Positions 1 through 5,835 of a DNA stretch of 7,288 bases are shown here, piece after piece; within the stretch, counting starts at the first letter, position 1; the number at the start of each line of letters is the position of its first letter. Made by a program: the position numbers and the translations under genes. The notes beneath the pieces are model-generated. The model ran no database searches, was not told where the DNA came from, and saw only the letters and a program-made list of their open reading frames with translations. Origin of the DNA: an uncultured Peptococcaceae bacterium (GTDB lineage Bacteria; Bacillota; Peptococcia; Peptococcales; Peptococcaceae); contig CABVBB010000098.1 in the NCBI GenBank assembly GCA_902496505.1, positions 1-7,288 of the forward strand. Reading direction: 5' to 3'.

Positions 1-965
1 TCGATCTTGATGAACATCATCACCGCCGGCCACAAAAGCATCCAGCCATAGACATTGAACTGAGAGATGAGCGCCCGGAAGCCTTCTTTGCCGCCAGCAA
101 AGGTCACGATCACGGAAAAAAGCATCAAAACGATGACGCAGCCCAGCAGCCATTTTTCAAAGCGGCCCAAGCCGTTGGGAAATCTTGACTGGATAGCGCT
201 CATGTCCAAAGCGGTGATCTTGTCTGCGTCACAGCGCATAAGCTTCATCAGAGCCACATAGCCCAAAAGCATGAGGATGCTCATAGGGATCATGACGATC
301 ATATATTTGGCGTAGTCCACCATCACGCCTGTCGCTGCGTAGGTCGTGCCCAGCGGCATCAGCGCCCAGCCGAAGAAGGGATAAGCGCAGCAGGAGAACA
401 AGCAGGCCAAAACGATGCCGATAAGCAGGAACGTCGGGTATTTGTCCCCCTTCTGATAGCCAGCCGCCTGCAGTGTGCTCGGCAGGATCGTCAGCATCAA
501 AAGCACCAAGAGCATCTGATTGATGCCCAGCATGCCCAAGACATAAATGCCGAACAAAATAATGCCATTGATCAGCCAGGGCCTGCCGGCCACCGCTTTC
601 CAGTTGATGATCCTGGCCATCAGATAATCCCCGATGCCCGTGACCGCCAGCGGCCCCATGATGAAGCCCGCTGTAAAATTCAAAACGACAGTATAATTGC
701 CAAACGCTGCGGCCATGACCTGAGCGCCGCCGCCGTACTGCGTCGTCGCCATAGCTGCCATAGCCAGCATGGACGGCCAGACCATATTGCCGGCCGAGAT
801 CGTCCAGCCGTAGATCAAGCCCAAAAATATCCCGATGACCGCCATTCCGTAATGCGTAATAGGTGCTGGTGCAGGAATAAATCGGAAACCAAACATCAAG
901 GCAAAAATAATAACGATATGCAGCGGGTAAAAACTTTTTTTACTTGCCTGCGCTGCCTGTGTCAT
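1..965 (-). CDS. SLC13/DASS-like membrane transporter, partial (C-terminus outside window)
   Basis: Reading leftward from ATG at 965-963, 321 whole codons are open to the window edge, so the C-terminal part is missing. The start is supported by AAAGGTGGGATC a few bases upstream. The protein begins MTQAAQASKKSFYPLH and then consists of repeated hydrophobic segments (about residues 13-30, 40-56, 60-75, 90-115, 130-165, 178-205, 220-240, 272-290, 304-320), so it is an integral inner-membrane protein. It is paralogous to the transporter at 4214-5665: YGM-V--IF-G---GW (39-54), GRPWLI (127-132) and GYQK-D (169-174) recur at matching places. By that relation it belongs to the ion-transporter/DASS group, which imports organic or inorganic anions, usually with sodium. 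The first-repeat substrate loop reads GINQMLLVLL (147-156) instead of the SNT of classical DASS proteins, so the substrate is unknown. It follows the terminator at 1166-1207 and so is probably transcribed separately from its own promoter. Family call moderately sure; coding status very sure. Confidence 0.85.
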   Translation of the reverse strand, partial: MTQAAQASKKSFYPLHIVIIFALMFGFRFIPAPAPITHYGMAVIGIFLGLIYGWTISAGNMVWPSMLAMAAMATTQYGGGAQVMAAAFGNYTVVLNFTAGFIMGPLAVTGIGDYLMARIINWKAVAGRPWLINGIILFGIYVLGMLGINQMLLVLLMLTILPSTLQAAGYQKGDKYPTFLLIGIVLACLFSCCAYPFFGWALMPLGTTYAATGVMVDYAKYMIVMIPMSILMLLGYVALMKLMRCDADKITALDMSAIQSRFPNGLGRFEKWLLGCVIVLMLFSVIVTFAGGKEGFRALISQFNVYGWMLLWPAVMMFIKI

Positions 966-1063
966 AATGATCCCACCTTTTCAATGACAACCTTATTTTT
1001 TTGTTTACCTCAATCGGTTCTTCTTTATCGCTGCAGCAATTTCGGACCGGTTTGTCTGTTTCC

Positions 1064-1092
1064 ATTGTATAAAATCGCTTTATAATTGTAAA
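1064..1092 (-). promoter_or_regulatory. candidate sigma-70 promoter of the left-edge transporter
   Basis: On the minus strand TTTACA (1092-1087, one mismatch to TTGACA) is followed by a 17-base spacer and TACAAT (1069-1064, one mismatch to TATAAT). The predicted start near 1057 gives a leader of about 90 bases before the ATG at 965. The promoter lies downstream of the terminator of the preceding operon, as expected for an independent unit. It is a prediction from hexamers only. Confidence 0.5.
1068..1084. repeat. inverted repeat TATAAA-N5-TTTATA inside the promoter
   Basis: A perfect 6-5-6 inverted repeat (arms 1068-1073 and 1079-1084) sits between the -35 and -10 hexamers of the candidate promoter for the left-edge transporter. 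A protein bound here would block that promoter, so it may be a repressor operator. It is AT-rich and could also be chance. Confidence 0.35.
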
Positions 1093-1165
1093 ACAACTTT
1101 TGACCCAGTACCTATTTTTTGCACCACAACTTTTTTTCGTACACTTCTTCCTTTTTTTCCAGCGC

Positions 1166-1207
1166 AAAAAAACGCCGCCTGCGATCAGTTGATCAGCAAG
1201 CGGCGTT
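1166..1207 (-). terminator. intrinsic terminator of the three-gene operon
   Basis: Arms AACGCCGC (1171-1178) and GCGGCGTT (1200-1207) pair perfectly. Between them TGC-GATC and GATC-A-GCA can extend the hairpin. On the minus strand it is followed by a run of T (plus-strand A at 1166-1172). It begins 5 bases after the stop codon at 1212-1214, so it closes the operon that ends with the unrecognised gene. Confidence 0.9.
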
Positions 1208-1211
1208 TACA

Positions 1212-2063
1212 TTAGCCTTTTTTGTTCAAGCGGCAGAGGGACGCTATTTCTTGGCGCATGGCCCAATAATCAGCGTCAAAGGTCAGCGTCAGGGCCTCCT
1301 GCCAGCGCTCCCTGAGCGGTCGGCTGGGACGCTCGCGGCGGGAGACGCAGCCGGTCAACAGGCCGCTGACTAAGCCACCCTCTGCTCGAGCGGTCAGCCA
1401 TTTCTGCAAAGCCTGCGGCAGGTAAGCATTGCCGTAATAATGACACACGCCTTGTTCATCCAGCCAAGCATAGCCAGCCCACTGCTGCTTTTCGCTCTCA
1501 GCTGGCTCTGCCTCCGGCAGCGCGGGCAGCTGGGCCAACAGCGCTTCAGCAGCCTGACGCGCCACATAGCCCCGGCCGGCCAGCTGTCTGAGCATGGCCG
1601 CAAAGAGTCCTTGCTGCCGCGCCTGCGCCTCTTTTGACAGCGACTGCCAGTAGCGCTCTGCCGTCTGCACGATCTCAGTCTGCGGCAAGCGGCTGGCTTC
1701 TGCGGCGGCCTGCTGACGCAGACTGGCCTCGTACGTTCGGCGCAGCGTTTGCTCCAGCTGGTCCTTTACTGCCAGCCGCTGCTCTGCGCCGTCACCAGCT
1801 GCAAAATGCTGGCCGCAGCTTAAATAGGGCGAAAGCAAAGCGCCTGCCTGCCAGTGCTGGAGGTAAGCAGCAGCGCAGTCCGTCTCCCGGGCAGCACAGA
1901 TCAGCTGCGCCTGCCCCTCCTGCCACAATAAATACCCATACAAGCGGAAGGCCTCACCGAAATAACCGGCCTGACTCAATTCCTCAGCCACCATGCCCAC
2001 ATAAATATCGCGATGATAATCGCTGGCCTTTTCCACTGGCCGCTCCCCCTTCCTCACAGCCAT
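1212..2063 (-). CDS. unrecognised soluble protein, last gene of transporter-hydrolase operon
   Basis: I do not recognise this 283-residue protein. It has no signal peptide or membrane segment and is rich in Ala, Gln, Leu, Glu and Arg, so it is probably a mostly helical cytoplasmic protein. Residues 24-46 (VAEELSQAGYFGEAFRLYGYLL) fit the L--G-----A---Y spacing of a tetratricopeptide-like helical hairpin, and 100-175 looks like long amphipathic helices. A distinct aromatic patch follows at 195-223 (WAGYAWLDEQGVCHYYGNAY, then W222), which may be a separate small domain. The start is uncertain. ATG at 2063 lies 9 bases after the stop of the hydrolase gene but has only a weak GGA upstream. GTG at 2036 (codon 10) is preceded by AAGGGGGAG with 6-base spacing and would give 274 residues. 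Close spacing to the hydrolase gene and the terminator right after the stop make it the third gene of the operon. Its role is unknown; an adaptor or chaperone for the hydrolase is only a guess. Confidence 0.8.
   Translation of the reverse strand: MAVRKGERPVEKASDYHRDIYVGMVAEELSQAGYFGEAFRLYGYLLWQEGQAQLICAARETDCAAAYLQHWQAGALLSPYLSCGQHFAAGDGAEQRLAVKDQLEQTLRRTYEASLRQQAAAEASRLPQTEIVQTAERYWQSLSKEAQARQQGLFAAMLRQLAGRGYVARQAAEALLAQLPALPEAEPAESEKQQWAGYAWLDEQGVCHYYGNAYLPQALQKWLTARAEGGLVSGLLTGCVSRRERPSRPLRERWQEALTLTFDADYWAMRQEIASLCRLNKKG
2043..2051 (-). promoter_or_regulatory. ribosome binding site favouring a GTG start at 2036
   Basis: AAGGGGGAG on the minus strand lies inside the first codons of the longer reading of the unrecognised gene and 6 bases before GTG (2036-2034). 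It is the best Shine-Dalgarno match near this gene's start and so argues for the shorter, 274-residue product. Confidence 0.45.
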
Positions 2064-2072
2064 TCGGCATCA

Positions 2073-4133
2073 TTATTCCAGGATCTGATAAACGGGTGCG
2101 CCTTCACAGTCTTTAGGCATCCGTACGCCCAACAGCGTCGCTACAGTCGGCGCCACATCGACCTGGCGGATGGTGCGCTTCACATCGTCATCATGCACGA
2201 TACCCTGACCAGCGGCGATAAAGATCGGCGATACGCTGGTGCCGTAATAGCCGCGGTAGGTGGATAAACCCTGGCCGTGCTCTGTAACGAAATGCTCGCG
2301 GTTCATATAGACGATGTCACCGGTGTAAGGGCCGTCCAGGCCGAGGACCTTGGCGTCCTTATTGTGGAAGGCCATGGCAATGATGCGGTCGCCGTTGGCA
2401 TCGCGGTAGCGGTAGAGGCTGTCGATGATCGCTTCCTCCAGATCGTATTTGTCCGCAGGATCGACGATGCCGTGTTCATCGCGGCCTTTGAGATTGATCC
2501 AGATGTAGCTGGTGCGGATAGCGACAGCTTTGGTCTTTTCAAAATCGATCTCATTGGTATCCTGACCGTTCTCATCTTTCTTCATGACCGTCCAGCCCAA
2601 TTCCTTCATCACGCCGGCACTGACACCGCCGGCGCTGCCTAAGCGGGCCGGTGCTTTTTCGTGAATCTGCTCGCCGTGGTCAGAGGTGACGATGATGGTC
2701 CAGCCTTCATCCAAAAGGTGCAGGAAGGAACCGATGTATTCGTCCGCCACTTCGTAGGTCTTGTCGATCTGTGCCTGATAGCCTTCTGCTGGATCTGCAC
2801 CGGGTTTTTGCAGGGCGTAGTTCCAGAATTGGTGTGCGCTGTGGTCGATGAAATGATGGTGGCAGAAGACCACTTCGATGCCTTTTTCCGCGATCAGATA
2901 ATTGATGGCCCGTGACTGCCACAGTGCATTGAGCCGCCAGCTGGGGGTCAGGATCTTCTGCGCGAATTCCAAACTGGTGCCGCCCATTTGGGTGAAGGGC
3001 GGTACATAGCCGCAGTTGTCGATGACCTCTTGGTAAATCGCTTTGGGCGACCAGCGATCATCGCAGTCGACCTTGAAGGCGGTGCTCATCCACATCCTGA
3101 CCAGCGAACCGTCCTCAGAGAGTTCCAGCAGCTTATACCAGCGGGTCGCCAGCGTTTTTTGGCCGTTGTCCAAACAGTCGTCCACCACGTCGGTCGCGAT
3201 CTCATCGCCGCGCAGCGTGCATAAGGGCACATTATCCTTTTTGCTCTTGTAGATGACCACGGTGTCGTAGATACCCTGCGCATTTTTGAGGATCAGGCAG
3301 GGCCGTCTCAGCTGGCCGCCGGCGGTGTAAATGGCGAATTCTAACGCACCTTCCGGGATAGCAAAGGCCCAGTTCGTCGGCGCAGTGATGGCGCTTTCGA
3401 TCTTGTCAAAGGGCACTTTGGCCAATTTGCCGCCGTCATTGGTGATGGGATGGAAGTCGACGTTTTTGATGCGCTTCATTTTGTAGCGGTTGAGCAGAAA
3501 TTCCTGCTTGTTGTCCGCGTTGAATTTGAAGTCCGCGTATTTATCCTCGTCCTCATCCTTTTCTTCTAAGTCCAGCTTATCGATGACGCAGTCCGTGGCC
3601 GCATCGCCCAGATTTTTGGAGCCGATATGATCGATGAAATTATTCTCGGTGAAATCTTTGGACGCCACCACATATTTTTCGATATCGATATTAGCGATAC
3701 TGTAGTTGACGCTGGCTGGCTGAGTGCCGTCGACCACATAGAGATTTTCGCTTTCAGAGCTTGGCGGCCAAGAAGAACCGGGCCACTGCCAAACCAGCGT
3801 CTTTTTGCCTGCTTCAGCGGTCACGTTCCACAATTGCTCCGCCTGACACAAACGGGAGTCCAGACCGTAAATGATGGTGTCGATGGCATCCGGCGCCTGA
3901 TTCCAAAAGTCCGTCACGCCGTGGGTGCCTGGATAGCAGCCGCAGGCCAATGTCGTCCACTGCGCTGGTGTGATGGTGGGCATCGCGCCCAAGAGCTCCA
4001 GATCCTTTCTCGCTGCGCCCCGCTCTAAGAGTTTTTTCACATTGGGCATCTTGCCCGCATCGACCATCCGTCTCGTCGTATCCGGCTCCATGCCGTCTAG
4101 TCCCAGTACCAAAACCTTATTTGCTTTTGCCAT
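2073..4133 (-). CDS. cytoplasmic alkaline-phosphatase-superfamily hydrolase (type I phosphodiesterase/nucleotide pyrophosphatase-like)
   Basis: A metal-dependent phosphatase or phosphodiesterase of 686 residues. The superfamily's parts are all visible in order: GLDGMEP with metal ligand D13; the nucleophile segment PTITPAQWTTLACG-YPGTHG (52-72) with T55 (or T53) as nucleophile; IDHSAHQFW with D430 and H434; SDHG with D485 and H486; and TEHGQG with H619 before the final IRQVDVAPTVATLLG (655-669). The active site therefore appears complete with two metal sites. There is no signal peptide, so unlike many relatives it should act in the cytoplasm. About 350 residues separate the nucleophile region from the second half of the metal site, far more than in simple nucleotide pyrophosphatases. 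This stretch includes an acidic patch (188-201, LDLEEKDEDEDKYAD) and probably forms a cap domain that sets the substrate. The start ATG at 4133 has AAGGAGG 8 bases upstream. It lies 80 bases after the transporter gene and 9 bases before the unrecognised gene, so it is the middle gene of the operon. Its substrate is unknown; a phosphate, phosphonate or sulfate ester brought in by the transporter is plausible. Confidence 0.92.
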   Translation of the reverse strand: MAKANKVLVLGLDGMEPDTTRRMVDAGKMPNVKKLLERGAARKDLELLGAMPTITPAQWTTLACGCYPGTHGVTDFWNQAPDAIDTIIYGLDSRLCQAEQLWNVTAEAGKKTLVWQWPGSSWPPSSESENLYVVDGTQPASVNYSIANIDIEKYVVASKDFTENNFIDHIGSKNLGDAATDCVIDKLDLEEKDEDEDKYADFKFNADNKQEFLLNRYKMKRIKNVDFHPITNDGGKLAKVPFDKIESAITAPTNWAFAIPEGALEFAIYTAGGQLRRPCLILKNAQGIYDTVVIYKSKKDNVPLCTLRGDEIATDVVDDCLDNGQKTLATRWYKLLELSEDGSLVRMWMSTAFKVDCDDRWSPKAIYQEVIDNCGYVPPFTQMGGTSLEFAQKILTPSWRLNALWQSRAINYLIAEKGIEVVFCHHHFIDHSAHQFWNYALQKPGADPAEGYQAQIDKTYEVADEYIGSFLHLLDEGWTIIVTSDHGEQIHEKAPARLGSAGGVSAGVMKELGWTVMKKDENGQDTNEIDFEKTKAVAIRTSYIWINLKGRDEHGIVDPADKYDLEEAIIDSLYRYRDANGDRIIAMAFHNKDAKVLGLDGPYTGDIVYMNREHFVTEHGQGLSTYRGYYGTSVSPIFIAAGQGIVHDDDVKRTIRQVDVAPTVATLLGVRMPKDCEGAPVYQILE

Positions 4134-4165
4134 TTTGATAGCCTCCTTGAAATATTTATAGCCAA

Positions 4166-4188
4166 GGGCAGGGGAATAAGCCCCTCCC
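4166..4188 (-). other. intercistronic hairpin between transporter and hydrolase genes
   Basis: In the 80-base gap AGGGG (4170-4174) pairs with CCCCT (4181-4185) around a 6-base loop. GGG/CCC (4166-4168 and 4186-4188) extends the stem across one bulged C. On the minus strand no T-run follows, so it is not a full intrinsic terminator. It may stabilise the upstream message end or lower expression of the downstream genes. It ends 17 bases before the hydrolase ribosome binding site (4142-4148). Confidence 0.5.
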
Positions 4189-4213
4189 TAGATCAACTTG
4201 TTATTGGTCACTT

Positions 4214-5665
4214 TTAAAGTAAGGCCATGCCCAGCGGCACCATCACGATCAGTCCCACGATGACCGAGACGACGCTCATGAAGCCCAAGAGATACGCATC
4301 TCCTTTGCCGATCCAAGCGGTGTTGCCAAAGATCAGGCCCGAACGGCTGGAGGCGCCTGGTGTGGCCATGGCTGCGCACAAGCTCATAGAGCAGAGCAGC
4401 GGGATCAAATAGGGGCTGACGCCCACGATGAGACCGATCTCGATATACACTGGCGTCAGGATCATCAAAAGGACTGTATTGTGCGCAAACTGGGTCAGCA
4501 CGATATTGATCATTAACAGGGCGATGATGAACATCATCGGCGACAAGCCGCTCAAATGGGTCTGGCCGAACATTTGCAGCTGCGTCCGCACGCCACCGTC
4601 AGCAGAAAGCAGCGCGCTGGCCACCGGCGTATTGGCGCTCAAAAGCCAGACCATTTCCCACGGCGTACCTTCTTTGAACAAGGTGACCATGTTCGTCAGA
4701 TTCTCTTGCTTCAGCCGCACCGTGCAGGATAAGACCAAGATGACCACGCCGATGCCCAAAGTGCCCAGCTTTTTCATCAAAGCGATCGGCGCCCAGCTGG
4801 CCGGCAGATATGACGGCGCAAAGACGGCAAACGCCAAGAGGATCAAAAAGGCCAGACAAATCTTTTGATCGGTGGTGAAGGTAAAGGTCTTGCCGGATGT
4901 ATCGGCATCTCTCAGCTTGCTCACATCCAGTCTGAGCACGAAACGGCCGATGAGCACATAGGCCACGAGACTGACCAGAGATGCTGGGATCATCACGGCG
5001 ATAAAGAGATTGTAACCGATGGTCGCGCCTTCGACAGTGGATTTGAGCGCATTGAGCGCTACCACGCTCCAGGAACCGTAAGGCTTGATAATCATGCCGC
5101 CCAGTGATACGATATAAGCGACACCCACCAGCATATAGGCGATCAGGCGATCCTTCTTCTGATAGCCGCATTCCTCAGCCAGCGTATAGAGCACCGGCCA
5201 AAAGGTAAAGATCGTTACATAGATATTCGTTAAAAATGCCACCACATAGGTGACAATAAAGATAAAGGTGATTAAAAGCCACGGCCGGCCCTGGAATTTC
5301 TTCACACTGATCATCCAGTTGGCAATAGTACTGCACAGCCCGCAGCTGGTGGCCCAGCCGCCGAAGGCCGAGAAGACCAGCACCATCAGCACCATATCAC
5401 TGCCTAAGCCTGCTTTGATCACATCCGATATGGAACCAAACTGCGTCAGCGCCAAAAATGCAAAAGCCAAAAAGCTCGGGCAGGTCAGATTCCAAAAGAT
5501 CCAGCCCCACATCATTCCTGCAAAAATCATCACGACCTGCATACCATAAGGCGTGATCACACCGTTGCCCTGCATCATAAAACCACTGGCCATCAGACCT
5601 ACTGTTATCACGACGTGCATCCAGTACGTGACCGAATCCCGTCTTGCTGCCTGCGCACTCATCAT
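4214..5665 (-). CDS. SLC13/DASS-like anion transporter
   Basis: An integral membrane protein of 483 residues with about a dozen hydrophobic segments, a usual length for the divalent anion:sodium symporter (DASS/SLC13, INDY/CitT) group. Two inverted repeats are apparent. The first has its re-entrant loop at VVAFLTNIYVTIFTFWPV (141-158), the second at VLTQFAHNTVLLMILTPV (389-406). The classical SNT sodium/substrate motifs are altered to TNI (146-148) and HNT (396-398 region). The C-terminal CAAMATPGASS (430-440) matches the conserved ATP-[PG] loop of the family. The basic loop GYQKKDR (167-173) fits a cytoplasmic turn. The protein begins with ATG ATG (5665 and 5662). The ribosome binding site AGGAGG is 4 bases from the first and 7 from the second, so the second may be the true start. 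It heads the operon with the hydrolase and the unrecognised gene and is transcribed away from the Crp/Fnr regulator. Likely job: uptake of an organic or inorganic anion for the hydrolase. The substrate and coupling ion cannot be told from the sequence. Confidence 0.9.
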   Translation of the reverse strand: MMSAQAARRDSVTYWMHVVITVGLMASGFMMQGNGVITPYGMQVVMIFAGMMWGWIFWNLTCPSFLAFAFLALTQFGSISDVIKAGLGSDMVLMVLVFSAFGGWATSCGLCSTIANWMISVKKFQGRPWLLITFIFIVTYVVAFLTNIYVTIFTFWPVLYTLAEECGYQKKDRLIAYMLVGVAYIVSLGGMIIKPYGSWSVVALNALKSTVEGATIGYNLFIAVMIPASLVSLVAYVLIGRFVLRLDVSKLRDADTSGKTFTFTTDQKICLAFLILLAFAVFAPSYLPASWAPIALMKKLGTLGIGVVILVLSCTVRLKQENLTNMVTLFKEGTPWEMVWLLSANTPVASALLSADGGVRTQLQMFGQTHLSGLSPMMFIIALLMINIVLTQFAHNTVLLMILTPVYIEIGLIVGVSPYLIPLLCSMSLCAAMATPGASSRSGLIFGNTAWIGKGDAYLLGFMSVVSVIVGLIVMVPLGMALL

Positions 5666-5669
5666 GGAT

Positions 5670-5675
5670 CCTCCT
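5670..5675 (-). promoter_or_regulatory. ribosome binding site bearing on a double ATG start
   Basis: AGGAGG on the minus strand is 4 bases from the ATG at 5665 and 7 bases from the ATG at 5662. The usual spacing favours 5662, which shortens the transporter by one Met only. Confidence 0.6.
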
Positions 5676-5717
5676 CATCAACGATTCATTTGGGTATTGT
5701 TTTATAAGATCACTTAA

Positions 5718-5727
5718 GCAACGTTGC
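5718..5727. repeat. 10-base palindrome GCAACGTTGC at the predicted transcription start
   Basis: A perfect palindrome covers about +1 to +10 of the predicted transporter-operon transcript. It could be a minor operator or chance; no second copy was noticed. Confidence 0.3.
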
Positions 5728-5733
5728 AGCTTT

Positions 5734-5762
5734 ATCATACCATCTTGACGCGCAGACCCCTG
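5734..5762 (-). promoter_or_regulatory. activator-dependent promoter of the transporter operon
   Basis: On the minus strand TATGAT (5739-5734) is a good -10 (one mismatch to TATAAT), giving a predicted start near 5727 and a leader of about 60 bases. At 17-base spacing the -35 position reads CAGGGG (5762-5757), which does not resemble TTGACA. A good -10 without a -35, with a palindrome centred at -41.5, is typical of class II Crp/Fnr activation. Confidence 0.55.
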
Positions 5763-5776
5763 TTGTCAGCACAACA
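5761..5776. promoter_or_regulatory. putative Crp/Fnr-type operator TGTTGT-N4-ACAACA
   Basis: A perfect 6-4-6 inverted repeat in the divergent region, with the four-base spacer typical of FNR-family sites (TTGAT-N4-ATCAA) but different half-sites. It lies 60 bases upstream of the Crp/Fnr-type regulator gene. It is centred at -41.5 from the predicted start of the transporter operon and also contains the candidate -35 of the regulator. The inferred role is activation of the operon and autoregulation of the regulator. Confidence 0.7.
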
Positions 5777-5791
5777 CTTTTGCAATAAAAT
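5764..5791 (+). promoter_or_regulatory. candidate promoter of the Crp/Fnr regulator
   Basis: TTGTCA (5764-5769, one mismatch to TTGACA), a 16-base spacer and TAAAAT (5786-5791, one mismatch to TATAAT) predict a start near 5798 and a 38-base leader. The -35 lies within the palindrome at 5761-5776, so a protein bound there would compete with RNA polymerase and repress this promoter. Confidence 0.5.
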
Positions 5792-5835
5792 TTATAGGTC
5801 TTATTCATCCCTTTTCTGAGCAAGGAGGCCCATTC

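Noticed and set aside
1084..1097. TTGT-AAA-ACAA as a second Crp/Fnr site
   Set aside because: The half-sites are separated by three bases, not four, so it does not match the 5761-5776 palindrome and would put the halves out of phase.
852..1167. Overlapping short frames on both strands in and around the left intergenic region
   Set aside because: Lys/Phe/Cys-rich translations of AT-rich sequence without start signals; the stretch is better explained by promoter, leader and terminator.
1634..2116. A 160-codon plus-strand frame opposite the unknown gene
   Set aside because: Its Ser/Pro/Ala/Arg-rich composition is typical of the antisense of a GC-rich gene; it has no ribosome binding site and runs into the hydrolase gene.
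3627..4028. A 133-codon plus-strand frame opposite the hydrolase
   Set aside because: It covers the conserved metal and nucleophile motifs of the hydrolase on the other strand, so it is a shadow frame.
5745..5750. TTGACG on the plus strand as -35 of the regulator
   Set aside because: At 16-18 bases downstream there is no -10-like hexamer; TTGTCA (5764-5769) with TAAAAT fits better.
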